Positions 39,802-47,684 of a stretch of 64,000 bases of DNA are shown in pieces. The stretch lies in contig NZ_CP076538.1 in NCBI RefSeq assembly GCF_018885265.1, positions 6,670,001 through 6,734,000 of the forward strand. The letters run 5' to 3'. Made by a program: the position numbers and the translations under genes. Position 1 is the stretch's first letter. Each line of letters opens with the position of its first letter. Below the pieces are notes generated by a model. That model was not told where the DNA came from. It saw only the letters and a list, made by a program, of their open reading frames with translations, and did no database searches. This DNA is from Amycolatopsis aidingensis (GTDB lineage: Bacteria > Actinomycetota > Actinomycetes > Mycobacteriales > Pseudonocardiaceae).

Positions 39802-40387
39802 CGAGGGTTATCCGCAATCCGGTCTCGGGCGGCGGCCGAGGTGGCGGAGGACGGGGGCCGTCCCGTGCCCCGGCCGACCCTGTCCCTTCACCCGGTGGTC
39901 ACGCGGGAACGGCGAGCCCGGCCGCGAGTGTGCGCCACGCTCGTTTCGCATCACGTCCATCGGTCATGACGCTAGCAAGCACCGCGATCTGTGATGCGCC
40001 ATGTGATGGCCTCGGCGTGATGGGTCGCCGGGCGGTCAGTACCGGCCGTCTTCCGGCCTCGGTGGCGCCCGCGCGACGGGCGCGGCACGGCGACCCGGGG
40101 AAGGTTGGCCGCATGTAACACACGTCACACTGATTGGAGTAATCCGCGCTCTACCTTGAGTGATCCGCTGTAACGGCGGCGGCCAACCACTCCTCGTTTG
40201 GCCGACACGCCGATGGCATCTTGCCGACATCGGTGCCCCTTCGTTACTGTCCCCCGGTCCCCATTACAGTCAGATCACGAAGCGGACAGGCCTGCGCAGG
40301 CCAGGAGCGGTTCCCCCCGAAACCGTTCCCCGGGATCCCCCGCCCGGCGTCCGAAGATCTGGCTCCCCGAGTACGGAAGGCCCTGTC
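39802..40387. other. 586-nt gene-free region upstream of the M23 peptidase
   Basis: No ORF with codon bias or ribosome site was found on either strand. The region must contain the divergent promoters of the membrane-protein gene and the M23 gene. A Crp-like site at 40114-40129 lies in it. From there about 260 nt lead to the M23 start, long enough for a structured 5' leader; no known riboswitch consensus was recognised in it. Confidence 0.5.
40114..40129 (+). promoter_or_regulatory. Crp-like site upstream of the M23 peptidase gene
   Basis: TGTAA-CACACG-TCACA differs at one base from the cAMP-receptor consensus TGTGA-N6-TCACA used by actinobacterial Crp/GlxR proteins. It lies 259 nt before the M23 start. 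Other cell-wall hydrolase genes of Actinobacteria are Crp targets, which fits, but a single site can be chance. Confidence 0.4.
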
Positions 40388-41200
40388 TTGGCTCGACACC
40401 GCTCCCCCGGCGGTCAAGCTTCGTCCCCGGCCTTGGATGACGCACACGACGGTGCGGTCGTTCGGGTCCGTGGTGCCCACCGGCTGCCCGCGCCGTCCTC
40501 GGCCCTGCGTGGCCGGGTCGTCGTCGCGGCTGTGGCCGCGGGCGCATTCGCCGCCGCCGCCGCTGGTCAGACCCTGCAAGCCGTCGGATCCTCGGACTCC
40601 GACGGGGTCACCCCACTGGCGAACTCGAAGGACGCCACCGCGGCGTTCGGTGTCGGCGGTGACGCCCCGGCCGGTGCGCCTGAGCTGCTCCCGGTTTCCC
40701 GGAGCACCGACGCCTCCGCCGAGGTACAGAAGCTCACCGACAGCGAGCAGGTGACCCAGGCGCGGATCGAGCGGGAAGCCGAGGCCAAGCGCAAGGCCGA
40801 GGAGGAAGCCCGCCGCCCGAAGGTCGTCGTACCCGCGCACGGCAGGTTCACTTCCGGCTTCGGTGCCCGCTGGGGCGGCACCCACTACGGCATCGACATC
40901 GGCAACTCCATCGGCACCCCGATCGTCGCCGCCGCGGACGGCACGGTGATCGAGGCCGGCCCGGCCAGCGGTTTCGGCCTGTGGGTACGTATCCAGCTTT
41001 CCGACGGCACGATCCACGTGTACGGCCACATGAACAGCTACTCGGTCAGCGTCGGTGACAAGGTCAAGGCGGGCGAGAAGATCGCGGAGATCGGTAACCG
41101 CGGCCAGTCCACCGGTCCGCACCTGCACTTCGAGGTGTGGCAGAACGGCAAGAAGGTGGACCCGCGCGCGTGGCTCGCCAACCGCGGCGCCTACCTCTGA
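40388..41200 (+). CDS. Membrane-anchored M23 (LytM) peptidase, Rv0950c-like
   Basis: 270 residues from a TTG at 40388, chosen because GGAAGG lies 7 nt before it; the open frame itself extends far upstream without a ribosome site. A cytoplasmic N-terminus with Arg residues precedes a helix (about 45-65, VVVAAVAAGAFAAAAAG), a coiled coil (about 115-140, EREAEAKRKAEEEARR), and the LytM domain. The zinc-site residues H166-x3-D170 (HYGID) and H245-x-H247 (HLHFE) are complete, so it should be an active glycyl or D,D-type endopeptidase acting on peptidoglycan. Position between sucC and pcrA matches Rv0950c. Confidence 0.9.
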   Translation: MARHRSPGGQASSPALDDAHDGAVVRVRGAHRLPAPSSALRGRVVVAAVAAGAFAAAAAGQTLQAVGSSDSDGVTPLANSKDATAAFGVGGDAPAGAPELLPVSRSTDASAEVQKLTDSEQVTQARIEREAEAKRKAEEEARRPKVVVPAHGRFTSGFGARWGGTHYGIDIGNSIGTPIVAAADGTVIEAGPASGFGLWVRIQLSDGTIHVYGHMNSYSVSVGDKVKAGEKIAEIGNRGQSTGPHLHFEVWQNGKKVDPRAWLANRGAYL

Positions 41201-41244
41201 GAACCGGCTCCCCGACAGGACTCCGTTGCGCGAGGCGAGCGGTG

Positions 41245-41490
41245 CTACTCGTCGGGTAGCCGCCGGATGAAGTACCCGATGGCCACCTGCCACACCAGGC
41301 AGAGCCGCTGCCGTCGGCATTCCCGGCAGCCGCCCGCGCCGCCGTGCAGGCGGAGCAACGTCCGCCAGGCAGCCGCCGTCCTACCCGCTTCCCTGGCCAG
41401 CGCTCCGTGTTCCGTCCGCGCGCTCGCCACGACCTCGTCGAGGTAGCGCCGGACTCCGTCGGAGACAAGCCGAAACCACGATTCGTCCAC
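41245..41490 (-). CDS. Small Cys-cluster protein behind a LexA box
   Basis: 81 residues from a GTG at 41490 with a modest GGGGG site. It starts MDESWFRLVSDGVRRYLDEV, is helical in the middle, and ends with a metal-site-like cluster, H-x5-C-x2-C-x5-C (LHGGAGGCRECRRQRLC), then LVWQVAIGYFIRRLPDE. The Cys spacing could bind zinc or an Fe-S cluster; the aromatic C-terminus may contact a partner. It is not a WhiB protein (no four-Cys pattern) and no family was recognised. Only a LexA box lies upstream (42 nt away), so DNA damage should induce it. It is convergent with the M23 gene (44-nt gap). Confidence 0.7.
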   Translation of the reverse strand: MDESWFRLVSDGVRRYLDEVVASARTEHGALAREAGRTAAAWRTLLRLHGGAGGCRECRRQRLCLVWQVAIGYFIRRLPDE

Positions 41491-41531
41491 ACTGCGGCCC
41501 CCTGTTCCGGATGGCTACCACCATCCCTGCT

Positions 41532-41547
41532 TCGAACCTGTGTTCGA
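41532..41547 (-). promoter_or_regulatory. LexA (SOS) box of the small Cys-cluster gene
   Basis: TCGAAC-CTGT-GTTCGA is a perfect match to the actinobacterial LexA consensus. It lies in the 95-nt space between the pcrA stop and the start of the 81-residue gene, 42 nt upstream of that start. Because pcrA ends here, the box can serve only the small gene. Confidence 0.88.
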
Positions 41548-41585
41548 ACACTAGCGCGGGGGTCCGACAGTTTCCGGTGGGACCT

Positions 41586-44033
41586 TCAGAGCTTGACCAT
41601 GGGGACGCTGCCGATCAGCATCAGGCGCACCTTCCCGGAGGCGCCGAAGTCGATGGTCGCGGTGGCGCGCGGCCCGCTGCCGTCCGTGGCGACCACCGTG
41701 CCCAGCCCGTACTTGTCGTGGCTGACCCGGTCGCCGACGTCCAGCTTCATCGCCACGGTGTCCTTCCACCCCTTGAACGAGGTGGTACGCATGCCGCCCG
41801 AGGCGACCCCGGCCTGGGCGGAGTCGGCACCGAACCCGGACCGGCGGCCCCAGGTGGTCGCGGCGCGCGGCGAGCCGGAGGAGCCGCCCGCGACCGGTTC
41901 CTCCCGCCGCCATTCGACGAGCTCGGCCGGGATCTCGTCCAGGAAGCGCGAGGCCGGGTTGTTCATCGGCTGCCCCCATGCGGAGCGCACCAGCGCCCTG
42001 GAGAGGTAGAGGCGCTGCCGGGCCCTGGTGATCGCCACATAGGCCAGCCTGCGCTCCTCGGCCAGCTCCTTCGGATCACCGAGGGCGCGCAGGTGCGGGA
42101 AGATGCCGTCCTCCCAGCCGGTGCCGAACACCACCGGGTACTCCAGACCCTTGGCGGTGTGCACGGTCATCAGCGTGACCACACCGGCGTCCGCGCTGTC
42201 GTCGCTGTCCGCGTCGTCGGCGCCGTCGGCCGCCGGGATGGAGTCGGCGTCGGCAACCAGGGACACCCGCTCCAGGAACGCGGGCAGCGACCCCGGGGCG
42301 GGCACCCCGGCGGCAGCGGCCTCGGCGGCGTCGGTGGTGAGCGGGTCGGCATCGCCGGCATCGTCCGGCTCCTCCGGCGGCAGGGCGCTCTCGGTGAACT
42401 CCCTGGCTACCGTGACCAGCTCGGTGAGGTTCTCCAGCCGGGAGGCGTCCTGCGGGTCGTCGGACTCCTCCAGCTCCATCCGGTAGCCGGTGCGGTCGAG
42501 CACGGCCTCCAGCACCTCGGCCACCTCGGTGCCCTCCGCGACCAGCTCGGCCAGCCCGTCGATCAGCTCGACGAACGCCGCGATGCTCTTCTGCGAGCGG
42601 GGGTTGAGCAGCGGCAGTTTGCCCGCGACCGCGTCCCGCAGCGCGGCGGCGAAGGAGATGCGCTCCCGCTCGGCATGCGCGGCCACCACGGCCTCGGCCC
42701 GGTCGCCGATGCCCCGCTTCGGCACGTTCAGGATCCGACGCAGGCTGACCGTGTCCTCGGGGTTGGCCAGCACCCGCAGGTAGGCGAGAGCGTCACGCAC
42801 CTCGCGGCGCTCGTAGAAGCGCACCCCGCCGATCACCCGGTAGGGCAGGCCGAGCCGGATGAAGATCTCCTCGAATACCCGCGACTGGTTGTTGGTCCGG
42901 TAGAAGACGGCGACGTCGGAGTAGTTCGCCTCGCCCGCGTCGGCGAGCGCGTCGATCTCGTTCGCGACGAAGGCCGCCTCGTCGTGGTCGTTGTCCGCGA
43001 CATAGCCGACGATCCTGGTGCCGTCCCCCGCCTCGGTCCACAGCCGCTTGTCCCTCCGGTTCGGGTTCCGCGCGATCACCGCGTTGGCCGCGGACAGGAT
43101 GGTCTGCGTCGAGCGGTAGTTCTGCTCGAGCATGATGGTGCGCGCCCGCCCGAAGTCGCGCTCGAACTCCTCGATGTTGCGGATCGTGGCGCCGCGGAAG
43201 GCGTAGATGGACTGGTCCGCGTCGCCGACGACGCACAGCTCGGCAGGCTCCACCCCGGACTCCGTCGGTTCGGTGCCCGCGAGCTCCCGCACCAGGGTGT
43301 ACTGCGCGTGGTTGGTGTCCTGGTACTCGTCGACCAGGATGTGCGTGAACCGCCTGCGGTAGTGCTCGGCGACATCGGGGAAGGCCTGCAGCAGCTCCAC
43401 CGTGCGCATGATCAGGTCGTCGAAGTCGAAGGCATTGGCCGCGGCGAGCCTGCGCTGGTACTCGGCGTACACCTCGGCCACGCGGCGTTCCAGGTCGTTC
43501 GTGGCCGCGGCGGCCGCCGCCTCGGCATCCAGCAGCTCGTTCTTCAGGTTGGAGATGTGCACGGCCAGCGTGCGCGCCGGGTAGCGCTTGGCATCCAGGT
43601 CGAGGTCCCTGGCCACCAGGGTGATCAGCCGCCGCGCGTCATCGGCGTCGTAGATGGAGAAGTTCGAGGACATCTCCAGCGTCTTGGCCTCACGGCGCAG
43701 CAGGCGTACGCACATCGAGTGAAAGGTGGACACCCACATGGCGTTCGCCCTGCGCCCGACCAGCTCGCTCACCCGCTCGCGCATCTCGGCCGCGGCCTTG
43801 TTGGTGAAGGTGATGGCCATGACCTGCCCGGGATGCACCCCACGTTCGGCGAGCAGGTAGGCGATCCGCCTGGTCAGCACCCTGGTCTTGCCGGATCCCG
43901 CGCCCGCGACCACCAGCAGCGGTGTGCCGGTGTGCTCGACCGCGGCCCGCTGGGCCGGGTTCAGGTCCCCGAGCAACTCGGCATGCCGGTTCTCGGTCGG
44001 ATTGTCGGCGGGGAGATCGAAGAGGGTGCTCAT
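41586..44033 (-). CDS. pcrA: ATP-dependent DNA helicase PcrA/UvrD1
   Basis: 815 residues, superfamily 1A, unwinding DNA 3' to 5' in nucleotide excision repair and replication-fork repair. Motif I GAGSGKT (44-50), motif II DEYQDTN, motif III GDADQSIYAFRGA, motif IV EQNYRST, and motif V MTVHTAKGLEYPVV are intact. The C-terminal Tudor-like segment (VGDRVSHDKYGLGTVVATDGSG) that contacts RNA polymerase in PcrA is present. Matches Rv0949 in context. The ATG at 44033 is preferred over a TTG one codon earlier. Confidence 0.95.
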   Translation of the reverse strand: MSTLFDLPADNPTENRHAELLGDLNPAQRAAVEHTGTPLLVVAGAGSGKTRVLTRRIAYLLAERGVHPGQVMAITFTNKAAAEMRERVSELVGRRANAMWVSTFHSMCVRLLRREAKTLEMSSNFSIYDADDARRLITLVARDLDLDAKRYPARTLAVHISNLKNELLDAEAAAAAATNDLERRVAEVYAEYQRRLAAANAFDFDDLIMRTVELLQAFPDVAEHYRRRFTHILVDEYQDTNHAQYTLVRELAGTEPTESGVEPAELCVVGDADQSIYAFRGATIRNIEEFERDFGRARTIMLEQNYRSTQTILSAANAVIARNPNRRDKRLWTEAGDGTRIVGYVADNDHDEAAFVANEIDALADAGEANYSDVAVFYRTNNQSRVFEEIFIRLGLPYRVIGGVRFYERREVRDALAYLRVLANPEDTVSLRRILNVPKRGIGDRAEAVVAAHAERERISFAAALRDAVAGKLPLLNPRSQKSIAAFVELIDGLAELVAEGTEVAEVLEAVLDRTGYRMELEESDDPQDASRLENLTELVTVAREFTESALPPEEPDDAGDADPLTTDAAEAAAAGVPAPGSLPAFLERVSLVADADSIPAADGADDADSDDSADAGVVTLMTVHTAKGLEYPVVFGTGWEDGIFPHLRALGDPKELAEERRLAYVAITRARQRLYLSRALVRSAWGQPMNNPASRFLDEIPAELVEWRREEPVAGGSSGSPRAATTWGRRSGFGADSAQAGVASGGMRTTSFKGWKDTVAMKLDVGDRVSHDKYGLGTVVATDGSGPRATATIDFGASGKVRLMLIGSVPMVKL

Positions 44034-44115
44034 CAAGGGTCCACGCTACCCGGGGGCACCGACGGAGTTCGAAGGTTGGCACGGGTATGGAAGTGGGAGT
44101 TGCCCGAACCTGTGC

Positions 44116-44121
44116 CATACT
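44116..44121 (+). promoter_or_regulatory. -10 element for a leaderless leader peptide
   Basis: CATACT matches TATAAT at four positions, including the key A2 and T6, and sits 6 nt before the A of the leader ATG (44128). That is the spacing of leaderless transcription in Actinobacteria. The -35 region (GTGGGA at 44093-44098) is weak. Confidence 0.5.
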
Positions 44122-44127
44122 CGGGGC

Positions 44128-44190
44128 ATGCGCCACCACGCGTTCCGATTTTTTTACGGGATCCGGACTCCGGCTCCCGTGATCGCGTAG
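44128..44190 (+). CDS. Aromatic-amino-acid leader peptide for chorismate mutase
   Basis: A 20-codon ORF, too short for ordinary gene finders. It begins MRHHAFRFFYGIRTP and ends at TAG 44188-44190. Three Phe and one Tyr codon fall within five codons (6, 8, 9 and 10), including two TTT, a rare codon in this genome. Phe and Tyr are the end products of the pathway that starts with the downstream enzyme. The ATG is likely the first transcribed base. A hairpin and two alternative long-range pairings follow before the chorismate mutase gene. The features fit a translation-dependent attenuator; the regulatory logic is unproven. Confidence 0.7.
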   Translation: MRHHAFRFFYGIRTPAPVIA

Positions 44191-44209
44191 CGCGCAAACC
44201 GCCATCACC

Positions 44210-44239
44210 AAGCCCCGGAGTCCCGCGGACCCGGGGCTT
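44210..44239 (+). terminator. Attenuator-like hairpin before chorismate mutase
   Basis: AAGCCCCGG (44210-44218) pairs exactly with CCGGGGCTT (44231-44239), loop 12 nt, 20 nt after the leader stop codon. No T-run follows. Its left arm overlaps CCGGAGTCC (44215-44223), which is perfectly complementary to GGACTCCGG (44165-44173) inside the leader ORF, so the two structures exclude each other. The same leader segment can also pair with CCGGAG (44274-44279) of the ribosome site. Confidence 0.6.
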
Positions 44240-44286
44240 CGATGAGCTCGGGACCAGCGGGGGTCCGGACCAACCGGAGGTCGGAG

Positions 44287-44577
44287 ATGAACACGCGAAC
44301 CGAGAATGCGGACGGATCGACCCAGGTCCCGCCCCCCGCGGAGATCGATGCTCTGCGCACCGAGATCGATCAGCTGGACGCCGAGATCCTGCGGCTGGTC
44401 AAACGCAGGGTGGAGGTGTCAAGGACGATCGGCGCCGCCAGAATGGCCGCGGGCGGCACCCGGATCGTCTACAACCGGGAGATGGACGTGCTCGCCCGCT
44501 ACCGCGAACTCGGGCCCGAGGGCCGCCAGCTCGCGATGGCGCTGCTCAACCTCGGCCGCGGCAGGCTGGGCCGCTGA
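44287..44577 (+). CDS. aroQ: Chorismate mutase (AroQ, Rv0948c-like)
   Basis: 96 residues from an ATG with GGAGG 7 nt upstream. An all-helical AroQ mutase converting chorismate to prephenate, the branch to Phe and Tyr. Conserved segments: EIDALRTEIDQLDAEILRLVKRRVEVSRTIGAARMAAGG (catalytic Arg and Lys) and REMDVLARYRELG. The ending LGRGRLGR matches the C-terminal tail by which the small mycobacterial enzyme is activated in complex with DAHP synthase. Divergent from pcrA, as in Rv0948c-Rv0949. Expression is probably controlled by the leader described above. Confidence 0.92.
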   Translation: MNTRTENADGSTQVPPPAEIDALRTEIDQLDAEILRLVKRRVEVSRTIGAARMAAGGTRIVYNREMDVLARYRELGPEGRQLAMALLNLGRGRLGR

Positions 44578-44673
44578 GCAGGCCGCCGAACCGGCCGCCG
44601 ACGATGTGAACCGCGGGCGAACTCAGGGTGTTTCCCGGAGCCGGAACGCGGCGATGAGAGGCACACTGGTGGT

Positions 44674-44988
44674 ATGGAAACGATCGTCAACCTGATCGCC
44701 GTGATCGTCGCTATCGCGAGCGTGCTCGCCGCGCTCGGACATGCCGGCTACCTTGGCATGCTCTACAGCGCGGCGAACAAGCGCGCCGGTGGGTCGCCCA
44801 TCGCGCAGTACGTGCGGACCAGGTGGGCGCTCGCCGGCGGTACCACCGCCGCCTCGCTGCTCGCCTGGCTGATGACCGCGGGCGGCCCGACCCTGGACGT
44901 GCTCGCGATCCTGCTCGCGCTGGGCAGTGGCGCGGTCGCCACCAAGGCACTGCAGTCCACCCAGGCGCGGTACCGCAGCGGCGGCTGA
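44674..44988 (+). CDS. Small membrane protein of unknown function
   Basis: 104 residues with three predicted helices (about 5-28, 49-66, 70-92), separated by a basic loop (YSAANKRAGG, QYVRTRW) and ending in a charged tail. No family or motif was recognised. It starts at an ATG 97 nt after aroQ on the same strand; that gap contains no terminator, so read-through is possible. Confidence 0.6.
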   Translation: METIVNLIAVIVAIASVLAALGHAGYLGMLYSAANKRAGGSPIAQYVRTRWALAGGTTAASLLAWLMTAGGPTLDVLAILLALGSGAVATKALQSTQARYRSGG

Positions 44989-45260
44989 GCCGCTCGGCCG
45001 AACCTCCGGCCGCGTTACCCGTTCGGCTGCGCCCGTCGGAGTGAAACCGGCCCTCCGGTGCCACCAATCCGGAGGAAGGCTCCTACTCTGGTGCGGGTGA
45101 GGTCCAACGCGTGCATCATGCGGTCGGCAAGTTGCCGTGCAAGTGCAGCGTGGCGTGCATATGCTCAGTGCACCAGTCGTTCCACCGCCTCGATTGCTCC
45201 GATTGGCGGAACGACACCCGGAATGCCATCAGCAGGCGCGAGGGGAGGGGTCCACCCAGT

Positions 45261-46463
45261 ATGAATGGCGGGGCCGAATCCATTGAGCATCGCGCAGCAC
45301 ATACCGCGCACGCGGGCAGGCACCGGAGGGAACGGGCAGGCACCTGGACGCCCGCTGTCCCCGCCCAGCACGGGGCGAGCAGGCACCGGGCCGCCGAGGA
45401 CCCGCTGGAAGCCTCGGTCAGCGGCTCGCTGCCGATGACCGGTGCCCGCCGCGCGGGCGCCGAGCCCGGCTGCCGGGCCGGGTACCTGGCCACCCATGGT
45501 GAGCTCCCGGTGGTCGTGCCGGAGCAGCCGACGGTGCCGACGCCGGTGACCCGCTCCGCACCGGAGGCCGGTGACCTGGCGGAACAGGCCGGGGACGACG
45601 CACCCACGGTGCGCCGCAAGCGGGTCACCCTCACCCCCCGGCCGGAGGCGGAACCGGCCACCGACGAGGAGATCCGGCTGTACGTGGCGCCCCCACCGGA
45701 CGGCCTCGGCAAGTTCGACCTCGGTTCGGTGCCCGCATCGGTCACCCCCCCGCGGAGCTGGCGCAAGGCCGCCTGGTTCGCCACGGCCTCCTCCGGCGGT
45801 GTGGTCGTCGCCCTGCTGTTCGCCGGATCGCTGCTGGTGAGCAACCCCTCCGACCCGGAAACGCAGGCCATCGACGGATGGCCGGACTCATCGGGCGGGC
45901 AGCCGTCGATCAGCGGTGAGGCCGCGGCCAGCCAGGCCAGCAGCACCGGCGCGACGCCGACCGGAACCACCGAGGGCAATGCCTCGCTCGGCAAGTCGCG
46001 CAGCGGACTCGCCGGCTCCGGGTCGGGCGCCAGCTTCCCCGAACACAGCACCGCCGCCTCGACCACGCGGACCACCACCCCTGCGGCCACCAGCACCGGC
46101 ACGCCGATCAAACCGCCGGTCACCAGGGCGCCGAAGAGCACGGCCAACCCCCGGCACGTGGTGATGTTCTTCGACCCGGAGACCATGGGCAAGCGCTCCG
46201 AGGACTACCTCAACCTGGTCACCGAGGACGCCGCGCAGGCGCACCAGCTCACCACCGGCACCCTCGCCGCCGAAGGACCGGACGGCCTGCGCCGCCGGTA
46301 CGCCGAGATCGCCTACTTCGAGGTCAAGCAGGTCTACATCGACCCGAACCAGGGCTACACGATCAACACGGTCACCGTGACGCACCACGACGGCAGCAAG
46401 ACCAGCCAGCAACGGACCCTGGTCTTCGACGAGAGCAACAAGATCGAGAAGGACGCCCGGTAA
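45261..46463 (+). CDS. Single-pass membrane protein with extracellular C-terminal domain
   Basis: 400 residues from the ATG at 45261 behind GAGGGGAGGGG; upstream in-frame codons are not plausible. A basic, disordered cytoplasmic part (1-165) is followed by one helix (about 174-196, AWFATASSGGVVVALLFAGSLLV), a Ser/Thr-rich linker (about 200-300), and a compact C-terminal domain (about 305-400) containing MFFDPETMGKRSEDYLNLVTED and IAYFEVKQVYIDPNQGYTINTV. The last part resembles the NTF2-like fold only loosely. The plan is shared with the next gene. Function is unknown; the two Ser/Thr kinase genes downstream suggest a link. Confidence 0.65.
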   Translation: MNGGAESIEHRAAHTAHAGRHRRERAGTWTPAVPAQHGASRHRAAEDPLEASVSGSLPMTGARRAGAEPGCRAGYLATHGELPVVVPEQPTVPTPVTRSAPEAGDLAEQAGDDAPTVRRKRVTLTPRPEAEPATDEEIRLYVAPPPDGLGKFDLGSVPASVTPPRSWRKAAWFATASSGGVVVALLFAGSLLVSNPSDPETQAIDGWPDSSGGQPSISGEAAASQASSTGATPTGTTEGNASLGKSRSGLAGSGSGASFPEHSTAASTTRTTTPAATSTGTPIKPPVTRAPKSTANPRHVVMFFDPETMGKRSEDYLNLVTEDAAQAHQLTTGTLAAEGPDGLRRRYAEIAYFEVKQVYIDPNQGYTINTVTVTHHDGSKTSQQRTLVFDESNKIEKDAR

Positions 46464-46501
46464 CGGATCGAACGCAGAGCGCGATAACCCGTTCACCTGC
46501 G

Positions 46502-46537
46502 GTTGCACGTGCGTAGAACACGTCCCGTTGCACGTGC
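46502..46537. repeat. Paired GTTGCACGTGC motifs
   Basis: GTTGCACGTGC occurs at 46502-46512 and 46527-46537, 25 bp apart on the same face of the helix. Each contains the palindrome GCACGTGC. They lie in the promoter region of the second single-pass protein, and are likely regulator sites. Confidence 0.5.
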
Positions 46538-46672
46538 AGTGCGGCGAGTGGCGACAGGTTGCGCTAGTCGGGTGACATGCGCTGCCGCTCGTCGTGCTCC
46601 GACAGCAGTCCACCGATAGAGACTGGTCGCATCGGACGCGACCGGGTTCGCTGATCGCTAGAGGTTCACAGT

Positions 46673-47614
46673 TTGTCCTTGAGCCAACCAGCCAGACGAC
46701 CCCGAAAACGAGGCGAACCGGTCGTGCAAGACGGGATCCGCACCGGACGGCAGAGCTACTCGGGCAGCCACCCCGACAGCCGGTCCGTCCGCGTCGAAGA
46801 CCTACTGTGCGCGGAGCTTCTCGATGACGAGATGGTCGACCGCGAGCATCTCCGCCAGGTACTCCGCGAACCGCGGCAGTACCTGCGGCGTGTCCCGGCC
46901 GGATCGCGTGCCGAGGAACGGCCGAGCGAGCAGCCGCCGCCGGTGCGGCCGGAGAGCACGCTGGCCCGGCGTTCCAAGCTGGCCGCGCTGATGCTGGCCG
47001 GGGTGCTGCTCTCCGGCTCGGTGGTGACCGCCTCGCTGCTCGCCGACGACCGCGAGGCCCCGCGGCCGGATCGGCTGGAGATCACCGGGCCCGCCGCGCT
47101 CGGCGGGTTCGCGATGCCCGAGACCGGACGGGCGGACAGCGCAGGCGGCTCCGGCGGTGGGCCTGGACCGGAGACCGGCACGAGCACGACCACCGCGCGG
47201 GCGGCCGAAGGCGCGCGCACCGGCCCCGCGGGCAGCCCGGCCACGGAAGCAACCGCGGAGCAACCGGCCACGGCCGAGTCTGCGGTGACCGCGCAGGCAA
47301 CCCAGCGCGCGGACCGGGTCGCCCTGGTCGAGGAGTTCTACCAGCGGGTACGCGAGAATCCCGTGGACGCGCTCGCGTTGCTGGACCCGCTACTGGCCGG
47401 CGACCGGCCGGAGACGCTCGTGCAGGCCTGGAGCTCGATGGGATCACTCACCGTGGAGAGCCTGCAGACCCTGGCCGACGGCTCGGTGCGGGCGGTGATC
47501 ATCGTGCCGCAACCGGACGGCCAGCGGGTGCGGATCACGCAGTTGCTGGAGTTCACCTCCGGCGCGGCCCCGCTGATCAGCCAGGCTACCCTGCTGTCCG
47601 CCCAGCACGCCTGA
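46673..47614 (+). CDS. Second single-pass membrane protein of the kinase locus
   Basis: 313 residues from a TTG at 46673 (GAGG upstream); a GTG at 46724 (296 residues) is a real alternative. A charged cytoplasmic part contains VEDLLCAELLDDEMVDREHLRQVL. One helix (about 107-126, KLAALMLAGVLLSGSVVTASLL) precedes a Gly/Thr/Ala-rich linker (about 145-205) and a C-terminal domain (about 210-313, RVALVEEFYQRVRENPVDALALLDPLL). The plan matches the preceding gene, so the two are probably distant paralogues. No enzymatic motif is seen. The gene lies in the promoter-linked set upstream of a Ser/Thr kinase. Confidence 0.6.
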   Translation: MSLSQPARRPRKRGEPVVQDGIRTGRQSYSGSHPDSRSVRVEDLLCAELLDDEMVDREHLRQVLREPRQYLRRVPAGSRAEERPSEQPPPVRPESTLARRSKLAALMLAGVLLSGSVVTASLLADDREAPRPDRLEITGPAALGGFAMPETGRADSAGGSGGGPGPETGTSTTTARAAEGARTGPAGSPATEATAEQPATAESAVTAQATQRADRVALVEEFYQRVRENPVDALALLDPLLAGDRPETLVQAWSSMGSLTVESLQTLADGSVRAVIIVPQPDGQRVRITQLLEFTSGAAPLISQATLLSAQHA

Positions 47615-47684
47615 ACGGCCGCGCCGGCCGGGTCCGGGCGGCGGCCATGCCGGTAGCCTGCGCCGCACCGGCGAAGCGTGCCGC

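Noticed and set aside
40160..40387. N-terminal extension of the M23 peptidase ORF
   Set aside because: No ribosome site upstream, low-complexity translation, and a good GGAAGG precedes the TTG at 40388.
40130..40387. c-di-AMP (ydaO-type) riboswitch before the M23 gene
   Set aside because: Such elements precede some actinobacterial wall-hydrolase genes, but I could not match the conserved segments here.
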